A stretch of 64,000 nucleotides of DNA from Massospora cicadina (Eukaryota; Entomophthoromycota; Entomophthoromycetes; Entomophthorales; Entomophthoraceae): assembly GCA_022478985.1 (NCBI GenBank), contig JAKSZP010017460.1:1-64000 (forward strand), written 5' to 3'. The notes beneath the pieces are model-generated. The model was not told the DNA's origin and made no database searches. It worked only from the letters and a program-made list of their open reading frames with translations. Of this stretch, positions 34,790 to 43,928 are shown one piece after another (position 1 is the first letter of the stretch; every line of letters starts with the position of its first letter). The position numbers and the translations under genes were made by a program.

Positions 34790-35939
34790 TGTTGGGATTT
34801 TTGCCCATATTCCCAGCCTTCTAGATTACCTGGAATTGATAGGGGAAAATTCCCTAAGGAAAAGTGAATCAGAAATCAGTTGGCCCAAGTTTCAGAGTAA
34901 CTACATTCAGAGAATTTTGGGATATTCGCCTGGTTATATCTGTCAGGGATCAATCTGGATGAATACTTAAGAACTCATCGGGTGGAGTTGCCAACAAAAT
35001 AGGGGCATATGATAGTGATTAACTATCAGGTGTACCGATTGGGATTGTCTGGGTTTCATTATTGACTGATTGGGAATGAATAAGAAAGTTGTGAGTGAGT
35101 GATGCCGCCTGCAACTAGAAATTGATTGGTTGGTGAGTGACCTGCCTTAATGAGTAATAAGTCCCATTACCTAAGCATGTCGCTAGCCAAATATGGTTGG
35201 TTTTCATGGATCAAAAGGAAAACGTCAAGGACATGTTTTCCGACTTTTTCAGTTTTAGGTCTTGAGGATGTCCAACAATGGAATCCTAGTCAGGATGGGG
35301 AAGACCATCGCTACTGAGATGAGGATGGGCGATTCAATGACAATGGCTGCCATTTCATCGAAGAGGTGTCAACTGAGGGTTAGACAGCCGAATTCCCTAC
35401 TATATATTCCCTAGGGCTCACTATAATAAACAGTCAGATAATAGGTAGTTAGATAATAGAGTTATTTAGTTCTATTATTCATTCAGTATATAGTTAAACT
35501 ATCATCAGCTTCCATTGTGCTGTCCTGTCCCAAGGAGAGTATTGCTGAGTGCAATAATTGGAAGTCTCTTAGAGAAAAGAATAAAGATCCGAGTGGGGAT
35601 CTAGAGAAGAAGGAGTCACAATTGGGGATAGCTGCCAACTGTGTGTTGGACCAAAGAGACTGCCACCGGGGTATCTCAGCAAAGATCAGGTTGAACAGGG
35701 CAATGGAACGAATCCCTAAGAGTATGACATCCTGAGTATTCAATTGGGAATACTGGCTGAGCGTTGGGCTGAAATATAATAATTCATACTCAACTACTGA
35801 TAAAAGTCTCCATACAATTATCAATTAATAATTCATTGTACTATACAACGTGACAAAGTGCACAAAGAAACCAAACCTTTGCAGTAAAAAGGTTACTAAG
35901 GCTGCTTGCCAATAACAACCATTTAAGTAAATTTTTACA
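34790..35939 (+). repeat. X copy C 3' LTR
   Basis: 1150 bp, TGTTGGGATTTTTGCC to AAATTTTTACA, matching the 5' LTR at 26378-27522 with scattered substitutions and a few indels, mostly transitions by eye. Confidence 0.92.
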
Positions 35940-35944
35940 GCCAT
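35940..35944. repeat. Target-site duplication of X copy C, right (GCCAT)
   Basis: Pairs with ACCAT at 26373-26377. Confidence 0.8.
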
Positions 35945-36071
35945 AAAAAGTCATATATTATCAGGGCTGGAATACCCATCATCTCTGTCAAGCCAGACTA
36001 AGTCACAAATTGAGCTCATGCTAGGTTCCTTTGGACCTATGCCATTTTTCAGAAAGATATTAAGGGGGCAT
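35945..36071 (+). pseudogene. W pol C terminus and polypurine tract
   Basis: Continues the W reading from 26377: KKSYIISGLEYPSSLSS, then IELMLGSFGPMPFF, open to about 36075. The purine run TTAAGGGGGCA (about 36060-36070) precedes TGTTGGAT and is the W plus-strand primer. Confidence 0.7.
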
Positions 36072-36671
36072 TGTTGGATTGATGAGATTCATGATAGATC
36101 ATATGGGAATTGAATGACTGACATGTCCCAACATATTAAGGGAACCGCCATTGCAGTGGAACCTACCAAAATTGCCATGAGCAATGAATCCAAAAATGAG
36201 CTGCCGCAGGTCTGACCCTTTCCAAAATCCGCCTAAGCAATAGGTAAAGTTTTAAACTGTTGGGGATCGCGCTAAATCAGCTGAACCAATAGGTTAATAA
36301 TATGTTACTGATCCTTTACATTCCACTGTTTCACTATTAAAGTCACCATATCCCTTGTGACCTTGAACCTTGACCAAAGCCTATAAATAGCCTAAAAGTG
36401 AAAATAAAGGGATTTTCGTTTCTGGTAAATTTTTAGCCTAGTTCATACAAGTGATAAGACTGTTATTCTAAAAGTGTTTTGCTTTAGTTTAGCGAAGCTA
36501 AAAAGTGATTGCGCCCTAGGGACTTAATAGCCTTCTAGGAGAATACACTGGGTTATCAGCAATTAATAATTGCATAGCCTTCAAAAGACCTGATCTCCAA
36601 AAATAAAAAAAAACTCAACATTACTATAATTTCACTTTTAAACTAGCAATCAAGTTAACAATTATCCAACA
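36072..36671 (+). repeat. W-family LTR
   Basis: About 600 bp. It begins TGTTGGAT and ends ATCCAACA, a perfect 8-bp terminal inverted repeat. A TATAAATAG lies near 36381 and AATAAAGGG near 36403, in the order expected for U3/R. W pol and a polypurine tract lie on its left and a gag-like scrap on its right, so it looks like an LTR shared by two tandem W copies. Only one copy of this LTR is in the window. Confidence 0.75.
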
Positions 36672-37031
36672 CAACATTTTTGGTCCCATTTGGTTCTGAA
36701 GGGATGTTCCTCCCTGTTGGATTGCAAGGAGTTCTCAAAAAGGACTCACATTATCTTTCCTTTTTTTGGGGGGAATCACAACCACCAAGAACCTGCACAA
36801 GAGAAAAGTTTTTATGCTTCTAAGGTAATTTGATGACCTGGAGGTAGTAAAGTTTTTAAGGAGGACAAGCCACTACCAGGTGTGCTAAGTGAAAGGTCTC
36901 CACCAACTTACAGCAATGGGAACAATTAAAGGCACCTATCCAGCTGTTCATAGAAAGTAAAGCCCTTTCAGGAAACTAAGTTCTGTACTGAACGGCAAGA
37001 TTTCTATAATGACATTATTGTATAGAATTTA
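36672..37031 (+). pseudogene. Gag-like scrap downstream of the W LTR
   Basis: Reads TFLVPFGSEGMFLPVGLQ and LKKDSHYLSFLFFGG at about 36685-36770, then stops. The position after an LTR and a TTTTTGGTCCCATTTGG run suggests primer site plus gag start of a second W copy. It ends at the start of the X' LTR. The assignment rests on position; I do not recognise the fold. Confidence 0.4.
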
Positions 37032-38052
37032 TGTTGGAACTTCAGTATGCCCACATAATCCAGATTAATTAATTACAATTAATCTGCTTTATCTGATAGG
37101 CTAAATTACCGTAGAAGATGTGAGAGCTATCATAGTATATGATAACTATTGTTAGTTATAATTCCTAATAGATAAAATTAAATGAACATGACTTGTTTCC
37201 ATCAGATTACTGATGTTTTATTGGACTGGATCCTCAACAACAAATTACAAACGTTTAATTATAAATCTAACAATTGATGATTTAATTATATTGTATTAAT
37301 CAATAAGAGTTTTTATTATAAATTGCTTAAGGGTTTATTGTTAGTTGCTAGGCGTTGACAAAGATTTTAGTAGAAACTTGCAAATTACCTTTTAGGTAAC
37401 ATGACCTGCTGTTAATAGATAATGAGTCCCATCATCAAGGAAGGTTGCAAGTTTTTAATTATACTTAGCTGGGGTTGAGCATAGAAATTGGGGCACATTC
37501 TTTAATTCAACTCATAAGGAGCCATGTTCTAGTCAGTGGTGAAATTTAACTAGACAGATGATCAAGATCATCTTTTAGGACAACTACAAAGGGCAAATGC
37601 TCTGGTGATGACTGCCGTCCTTATTGGAGCCAACAGAAGAGTTAGGCGCTGGAACAACATATATATTCCCTTTGGTTTTTATTAAATAGAGCAGAAAGTT
37701 AAAAGTACCATAGTATTTAAAATGATACACATCTGTGTATTTTTACTTTTAGGATTAGAGTTAAAGGATAGTTAGCCTTAGTCCAAATATTACTTTCAAC
37801 TTCTCAGCGCGCTCTTGCATTAAGATGAAGATAAAAGTTCCATTGGTACAGAAGTCGCCAGCTCTAGAAGAAAAATTTGAAGGGATAGGATTACTTCTTT
37901 TCTGTAAGAAGTCCAGTACCTTCAAGGATAAAAGAAAGAGCGTTAGCACCAGTCTAGCGTTGGAGACAATACTCAATTTGTTTGTGAAAATTTAACTAGT
38001 ACTATATTCTTCATAATATTGTTAAACAGTCAATTAATATATCAACAAAATA
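37032..38052 (+). repeat. X'-family LTR, left part
   Basis: Starts TGTTGGAACTTCAGTATGCCC. It shares with X LTRs the segment ACATGACCTGCTGTTAATAG ... ATGAGTCCCAT (about 37400-37435; X reads GTGACCTGCCTTAATGGG ... AAGTCCCAT) but is otherwise diverged and AT-rich. LINE 2 cuts it, and the last 46 bp lie at 43419-43464. Total about 1.07 kb, close to the X LTR length. The region has no supported gene. Confidence 0.65.
38036..38052. repeat. Target-site duplication of LINE 2, left copy
   Basis: AATATATCAACAAAATA, identical in all 17 bases to 43402-43418. Confidence 0.95.
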
Positions 38053-38148
38053 AGGAACTTTTCTTTCTCGTTGCAAACACTTTTGCAACCCATTCGTTTC
38101 AAGACTAAATCTAGTTTGATAATCTCATAGAGGGATTAGTCTGCGCCC

Positions 38149-39586
38149 ATGTCTGGGAGCAGTTGGGCAAGCAAGGCAAGAGAAGCAGGCGGAAGGCCCG
38201 CGGCCTCTAACGTTTGAAAACGCCCCAGAGAATCCGGCGGAATAGAAAAAAATCTAAAAAACTGGCGGTCACAATTTCCCCAGAGATACTTGCGTGGCAA
38301 GCACAATGCAACCAGTACATCAACACGCCACATTCCCAGCCACTTTTGTCGGTGGAATTTGGAGTCCGTGTGTATCTGGACATCCAAAAAACGGCCCTAT
38401 GGGAAAAATTTTGTGAAGATGTACACAAATTTTCCCAACCGCGGTGTACATTGCACCTCACTCCATGTCACGCGGTTGGCTGGACCTAGGTTTTGAAAGC
38501 AAAATAGCAGCAGACGAGGCTGCAGCGGTGCGCATAGTGGTCAACCTCCCTCAGAAAGCAATGGGTAGTCAAAACTAAACGCACCAGATGGATAAAATCA
38601 AACCAAATTTTCCTCACGTTTGACTTTTTGCCTACTACAGTAAAACGTGACATTTTGGAGCAACACCTGAAAGATGGTCTTGCCATATATGGCGAAATAC
38701 AATCTTTCAAAATGCAACATTTCACGCTGATGCCACACCTGTGCACTGGCAAAGCCATTGCAGTTCTGACCCCAACTGAGGAGATCGTGAAGGACCTAAC
38801 CCAGATCCTGCACTCCACCTTTATTGACATCGCAGGGCACACCACCCACCCATTCCAGGTAACCATGGACAGCGCGCCCCCCATTTGCACCCACTGTGAT
38901 GTGTTTGGCCATAAGGCGCATGCATGCCCCATCAAAGAGGGCGTCACATTCCAAGAGCACCCCTCGGCGGCCATGGCCAGTGGAGAGGCGCACTACGAAC
39001 CAACCGCAAGCACCAAAGAGGCTTTCCCGTGGGGAGCACAAGGCTGCTACCTATTGGTAAAGCCCATTTCCCCGCAGGAGTGGAAGAAGGCCAAGCAGGC
39101 CCATAGGACTGCGGCCAAGGAAGTGGCCAAGGCCACCACCACCATCCCACACTCACAACGCCAGGAGGACATGGAAACCTTCGCGGTGGAAGCAACTTGG
39201 GAATCCATCACCCAATCAGATTGGGAGGCCCATGCCGAATGGCCACTCAATCCGAGGATCTGATGGGAGATTCGATCTCACCCAATCGCTGCACCCAAGC
39301 CCTGGCCAAAACTGACTTGGGACCTATCCCAACCGAAAAAAATTTTTTGCCCCACTCGTCGGTGCACCAAACTTATCTGCACCACAAAAAATTTGTCCGA
39401 CGTCGGGAAAACAAAAAGCAAAGGCCAAAGCCAATGCAACTCTTTCTGCAAAAATTAACAAAAACCCAATAGCGTTGCTGCTAATACCCACGCTGCTGTG
39501 AAAGCCCGTGGGGACCTGGAAGAGGCTGGTGGGCCCAGGGGCCCACCCCTTGGACCTAAGGTGCGATGGGGAAACCTTCACTCTAG
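38149..39586 (+). pseudogene. LINE 2 ORF1
   Basis: ATG at 38149 (MSGSSWASK...), a Gly/Pro/Arg-rich N terminus, then TVTISPEILAWQ-like and YLDIQKTALWEKF segments, and a well-preserved middle open at 38628-39263 (PTTVKRDILEQHLKDGLAIY). The zinc knuckle CTHCDVFGHKAHAC (CX2CX4HX4C) is at about 38886-38930. The C terminus is rich in Lys/Ala (EWKKAKQAHRTAAKEVAKA). A TGA at about 38213 and indels near 38460, 38570, 39260 and 39580 break it. Expected RNA-binding partner of ORF2. Confidence 0.82.
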
Positions 39587-41388
39587 GGACGCTGAATATC
39601 GCCGGACTCAAGGCCTCCCCATCCTGGGCTAGGAAACTGAGTTTTTTACAAAACAATTTACCCGTGGATATCCTGGCCATCCAGGAGTCCCACTGTCCAC
39701 GAGGTTCTGAGGAAGCTTGGAAAACAATGCTCCTACCATCCCTATCCTTTTGGTCAAAGCACTGTGGGGTGCTAATTTGGAAAAACAATTTTTTCAAATT
39801 TACATCTTCAGAAACATTCCTAAATGGCTGAGTGCTCGTTGTCACCTTCTCATGGGCCAATGTTGCACACACAATCATCAACATTTATGCCCCAAACGGT
39901 GCACAAGAGCGTTGGGAATTTTTCTCATCAATCAAATCCCTCCTGCTACCCCCAATTCTTTCCTAATTAGCAACATGAACTGTTGGCTAACCTCACCAAT
40001 GGTCTGGTGGCCGCCCTCACCCCACGCCCCACAGGGTCACGTAGAACTATGCATTCTAAAAGCCACCCTTGGGTTAATGGATGCGCTGCCACGACATGCC
40101 CCACTGCTCAAAATCATGACGCGTCCCCACGTCCACAACGGCCAATTAAGGTCCATGACCCACATTAACCTTATTCTAGCGCCGGCGAAATTCCAACCCC
40201 ACATCTCCCACTTCAAAACAACGAAAATGGAATTCTCTGACCACCGACTGGTCTTGATAACATACCACTTACCCGTCACAGTTGCAAAGGCCCCACATTG
40301 GTGCAAAATCCGCCCCCCAGAGCTCGCATCGCCAGGATTTTCCACGTGGGTGGAAGAGGCAACTTTGGCAAAATCGTTTGCTGCACCGTTTTGCGCGGAC
40401 CCTATTTCCACATGGGCAACTTTCAAAGAAGACACCATCCGCCACTATTGCCATCTCTCATCCAGACGCTCACGAGCCACATCAGCGGTTATATCGCGCG
40501 TGCTGGAAGAATTGGCCCACTTGGAGTCCAACATTCCAGCCTCAGGATATAGCCCTGCATGGGGCCAGAAGTGGGCGGAGGCAGCCGCCCACCTCAACGC
40601 ACTCGAAAGGCAACACAAACATCAGGTTTGTGTCCAATACAGGGCCACACGCATCACTAAAGGCGACAAGTGCACCGCATACTTCTTCAAAATTTTTTGC
40701 ACCACACCAGAGCGTGGCCTGCACACAGGTGCGAAGATCAGATAATTCTATTGTGGACACACTGGCCAAAGTGACAATCGAAATGCAAAGATATTACTCC
40801 AAGTTATACCAAGCCAAACCAATTCAGCTGGCTGAAATGGCGGAATTTCTTGACAGAGCTCATATCCACACCATTTTCCGATACCCAGAAATAATGGATT
40901 TAATTACTCCAAACAAATTATGGACTACCATTCGTGGTACGCCAAACCAAAAATGCCCAGGCCCAGATGGCATTCCATATGAGTTCTACAAAAAATATTT
41001 TAAATATATATCCCCATTGCTGCTAGCCTCACTCAACCAAAGCCTGTTGGAAACGCGCCTCCTACCAGGAGGACATGAGGACTTTATGGTCACACTCTTC
41101 AACAAAAGGGGATAGGCTAGACTTAGCCAACTGGTGCCCCATTTCTCTATCAAACACAGACACAGAAATTTTAACAAAAATCATGGCTAACCGTTTAGGG
41201 ACTGTAGCATCTGCCACCATCTCCCCAGAACAATTCAGTTTCATCCCCAGAAGGTCGATTTGGGATAACGTGCACTCTGTGGCTAATGTGTGTCAGTCCA
41301 CAGCCTCTGGGGCACTTGTATTCTTGGACCAACAAAAGGCCTATGATAGAGTAAATCGGGAATACCTTAGGGCTTGTTGTTGTTGTTG

Positions 41389-41430
<42 letters not shown>

Positions 41431-43258
41431 GTGTGTGTGTGTGCCTCCAACAATTCCGCCTACCTCCCCGCTTCATTAACTGGGTGATGCTGCTCACGGA
41501 ATCTGCAACAATGGCAGTGCATGGCCCAAGCTTCCTAACATAAGTAGTCCGCCCTCAAAGGGGCTTGCAACAAGGGGACCCCCTCAGCCCACTCTTATAC
41601 AACTTCAGCCTTGACCCACTACTGCGAAATGTGAATGCTCAACTCACTGGGGTCCATGTGCCAGGCCAAACCCCAGTCAAGATGATGGCATTTGCAGATG
41701 ATTGCGTGGTGGGGGTGTCTAATAACAAAGATGCACGCGCGCTTGAAGCCCTCATCCAGTAATATTCCTGGGTAAGCAACGCGGCACTGAACGCCTCCAA
41801 AACTGAAATTTTATCCTCCTTGGTCAATTTCAAATCTGCTGGGCCCCAGCAAGTAGTTCCCAACCCGGCCCATCTGCTCGCCCACGTCCACGCCTTACTA
41901 ACTTAAAACACACCGCTCCACTGGTGCTCCCCTTTGTGCCACGACCTACCATAGGACCGGTATGCCATCTGGGCGTGTGGTTGGAGGCAGGTGGATACGC
42001 GTCAGCAGTAATGGAGTGCCATATACTGGACAACGTGATGAAGCGAATTGCCTCTCTCAGAGCCCACCCTATTACCCTCACTGGCAGGGTTGTTCTTGCC
42101 AACTCTATGCTCCTATCCAAAGTCTGGTTCGGAGCCCATGCCATCCCCTTCTCCCCAAGCTTCTTCAAATCCCTGTATGCTTTGCTACAAGGTTGGCTTT
42201 GGTCAGGCCGCCCTCCACCAGTATGGCTAGAGGGCATGTTTGGCCCTCATCATCATGGTGGCATGGGCCTACTTGACTTCAAAGCCCATGCCGCCAAGAT
42301 CCTGGGCACCTGGATTGCGGCCGTCACTGCTCCTACACTCCCATCCCAACACTGGTCCCGCGTGGCCCGCTCCAACTTCTCCCGAGCCTTGGGCCTCAAC
42401 AATCCATCAAACCCCCACTCCCTGATGAAACACCTCGCATCACACACATCAGCCACAGGTCCTCACGGGACCAAAACCCACTACAAACGAATCCTACTCT
42501 CCATGCGAAGCGCAGAGTGGAGAATTCATATTAGTGGACATACAACCTGAAGAGGCCGCCCCTCTCCTCAGTTCACACAAGAGGTACAGGGGCTACCCAT
42601 CCATGATGGCGTGATCCCCATTTGACCCCAAGTCCTATCCAGGGTGGACTACCTGGACATGATGGACATCCCTTATTCCACTGAGACCCAAAAGACTATC
42701 TGGAAATACGCACACCATCCTCTGTTGCAGCCTCAAGTCCGCTCCCATGTGTGGCGCTGCCTGAGGCGGGTGTATCATACAGCTGAGCGCTCTAATGCTT
42801 TACACTCATCCTGTGTCATGTGTGGCCAGTATGAAACGCTGTTTCACCACCTGGAGAAGTGCCCCACCTCTAAAGTAATATGGCGCGAAGTCCAACGTCT
42901 GCTAGGCCAGGATCAAACACATCCCTTCAGTCTGTCAAGAGATATGTTTGCTTCATCAATGGCCTCCCCCTCCCACCCTCCCTTCGTGCTCTGGTGGTTG
43001 CAATCGCCATGTGTACTATCCACACGATTTTCTTGGATGCCATCTCCAGATCCATCCCCACCCTCCCTGAAAGCTCTCTACAGATTCTGGTCTCATTTGG
43101 TGGATCACTTTCAAGTGTGGATGTTTGGATATCTCCCACTGCGTCGCCGACAGCTGGTCTCCTCCTGGTTCCCAGTCTGGTTTATCAAATCAGACCCCTT
43201 CCTCCACACGTGCTCAATAGTGGCTACGTCCCCTACACACGTTCCCTCCCCCTTCCCA
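39575..43258 (+). pseudogene. LINE 2 ORF2 (endonuclease, RT, zinc finger)
   Basis: APE endonuclease: TLGTLNIAGLK (about 39583), DILAIQESHCP (39667-39700), INIYAPNGA (39878-39905), SDHRLV (about 40237). Linker. RT: KCPGPDGIPYEFYKKYF (40951-41000), LANWCPISLSNTDTEILTK (41127-41180), GALVFLDQQKAYDRVN (41314-41360), QQGDPLSPLLYNFSLDPLL (41568-41625), and FADDCVVGVSN with catalytic FADD at 41691-41702. The post-RT segment CHLGVWLEAGGYAS begins at 41968. The finger CVMCGQYETLFHHLEKCP (CX2CX7HX4C) is at about 42813-42866. Ends HTCSIVATSP... at 43258. No RNase H. Broken by frame changes near 39830, 39970, 41115 and 41880 and by the G tract. Confidence 0.85.
41378..41443. repeat. Composite simple repeat (TTG)n(G)39(TG)n inside ORF2
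   Basis: A run of TTG triplets passes into 39 consecutive G (41391-41429) and then TG dinucleotides. LINE 1 has only CTGCC at the same place (about 12710), so the whole block expanded here, between RT motifs A and B. It destroys the frame locally and could form G-quadruplex structures. A collapsed or artefactual homopolymer in the assembly is possible. Confidence 0.95.
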
Positions 43259-43401
43259 TAAGTGGCATTCCTGCTGGCAACAAGAGATAGCATCGCTTCT
43301 CTGGGGTGCCTCCCTGGTACTAAGTTTTGTCTCGTCTGAGTCATATTTGGAAGTGTCCGTCCCATGGTTGGCCTTCCCCGGAATAAATTTAAAAATCTAA
43401 A

Positions 43402-43418
43402 AATATATCAACAAAATA
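43402..43418. repeat. Target-site duplication of LINE 2, right copy
   Basis: AATATATCAACAAAATA, identical to 38036-38052. The X' LTR continues directly after it. Confidence 0.95.
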
Positions 43419-43464
43419 TACAACGCACACACATTAACCTGTGCAGTAGACTAAAAAGTTTACA
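43419..43464 (+). repeat. X' LTR, right end
   Basis: TACAACGCACACACATTAAC ... GTGCAGTAGACTAAAAAGTTTACA, matching the ends of X LTRs (GTGCAGTAAAAAGGTTAC ... TTTTTACA). Confidence 0.7.
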
Positions 43465-43560
43465 TTTGAGGCTCATTACAGGGGGTAATTAATTAGCCCA
43501 GAATTAAAAGTTTATATTTGGTGATAATACAGGGTGTAGTTGAGTTATCAGGCCAAAGAT
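43457..43560. repeat. Tandem duplication of LTR end plus primer region (period about 52)
   Basis: AGTTTACATTTGAGGCTCATTACAGGG... at 43457 recurs as AGTTTATATTTGGTGATAATACAGGG... at 43509, followed by TGTAGTTGAG as in X. Both copies resemble the X primer-binding region. Confidence 0.6.
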
Positions 43561-43603
43561 CACAGAAGAAATTATCAGCAAAATTTCATTCAAGAACAAA
43601 CTT

Positions 43604-43619
43604 AAAAACAGTGGATAGA
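43604..43619. repeat. Target-site duplication of the SINE, left copy
   Basis: AAAAACAGTGGATAGA, identical to 43913-43928 over 16 bases. Confidence 0.92.
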
Positions 43620-43912
43620 GGGGTGGAAGGCGAGTCGGTAAGGGCATACAGCTACCAACCTGAAGGTTGCAGGTTCAACTCCCGCCCTTCACACATCGAT
43701 TGGGGTGCCAGCTGAAGGAAGCTATTGGCGGTTAGTAGGTATAATAACACGAAAACCTTTTTCATGACGTAACCAGAAAAATCTGAGTCCCGATCTGGAG
43801 GTGAAAAAAAACTATGACAGAGCTGATCCTGCTCAGGTTTCATGTCAATACTTTCTTTCTCCATTTTCAGTAATGTCCATCCCCTGGTTGGCTTGCCTCA
43901 AATAAATAAATA
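43620..43912 (+). mobile_element. tRNA-derived SINE with a LINE-like 3' tail
   Basis: About 293 bp flanked by a perfect 16-bp duplication. The head has pol III promoter boxes: an A-box-like AAGGCGAGTCGG (43628-43639) and the B box GGTTCAACTCC (43672-43682), 32 bp apart as in tRNA genes. A body unrelated to tRNA follows. The tail TCAGTAATGTCC...GCTTGCCTCA (43867-43900) matches the 3' end of LINE 4 (50258-50290, reversed) at 27 of 33 aligned bases with one gap, and the LINE 2 end more weakly. It ends in AAATAAATAAATAAA. This is the structure of a SINE mobilised by a partner LINE. It has no coding capacity. Confidence 0.85.
43672..43682 (+). promoter_or_regulatory. Pol III B box of the SINE
   Basis: GGTTCAACTCC fits the GGTTCRANYCC consensus exactly. 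Confidence 0.8.
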
Positions 43913-43928
43913 AAAAACAGTGGATAGA
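43913..43928. repeat. Target-site duplication of the SINE, right copy
   Basis: AAAAACAGTGGATAGA, identical to 43604-43619; X' gag resumes after it. Confidence 0.92.

Larger units (their letters stand above)
26378..35939 (+). mobile_element. Complete Ty3/gypsy element 'X', copy C
   Basis: 9562 bp with LTRs of 1145 bp (26378-27522) and 1150 bp (34790-35939), primer-binding region, gag, protease, RT, RNase H, integrase, a linker, an antisense ORF and a polypurine tract. It is flanked by ACCAT/GCCAT. It is the reference copy for X here. The internal region (7267 bp) is about 2 kb longer than a plain gypsy element because of the extra antisense region. The RT box is YLDN and the integrase second Asp is Asn, so it is dead. 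Confidence 0.92.
38053..43401 (+). mobile_element. LINE 2, full-length non-LTR retrotransposon
   Basis: About 5.35 kb flanked by a perfect 17-bp duplication, with the common 5' end AACTTTTCTTTCTCG (38056) and a 3' end GGAATAAATTTAAAAATCT. Contains ORF1 (38149-39586) and ORF2 (about 39575-43258). It is GC- and CpG-richer than LINE 1 and LINE 3, and its target duplication is intact, so it is the youngest LINE here. Even so it has stops, frameshifts and a long G tract inside RT. Confidence 0.95.

Noticed and set aside
36072..38052. Host intergenic region with possible small genes
   Set aside because: The stretch is accounted for by the W LTR, a gag scrap and the X' LTR. The short frames (for example minus-strand 37976-37761) lie in LTR sequence and have no recognisable domain.
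38486..38974. Long minus-strand frames opposite LINE ORF1 (162 codons here, 161 at 61593-62078)
   Set aside because: They mirror ORF1 in a codon phase that stays open because the sense strand is GC-rich and lacks certain codons. The CCHC motif and homology are on the plus strand.
41195..41497. Minus-strand frame with a proline tract
   Set aside because: The proline run is the translation of the G39 tract. It is a simple-repeat artefact.
43621..43695. Functional tRNA gene
   Set aside because: The A and B boxes are present, but the acceptor ends do not pair well and the sequence continues into a SINE body with a LINE-like tail and a target duplication.
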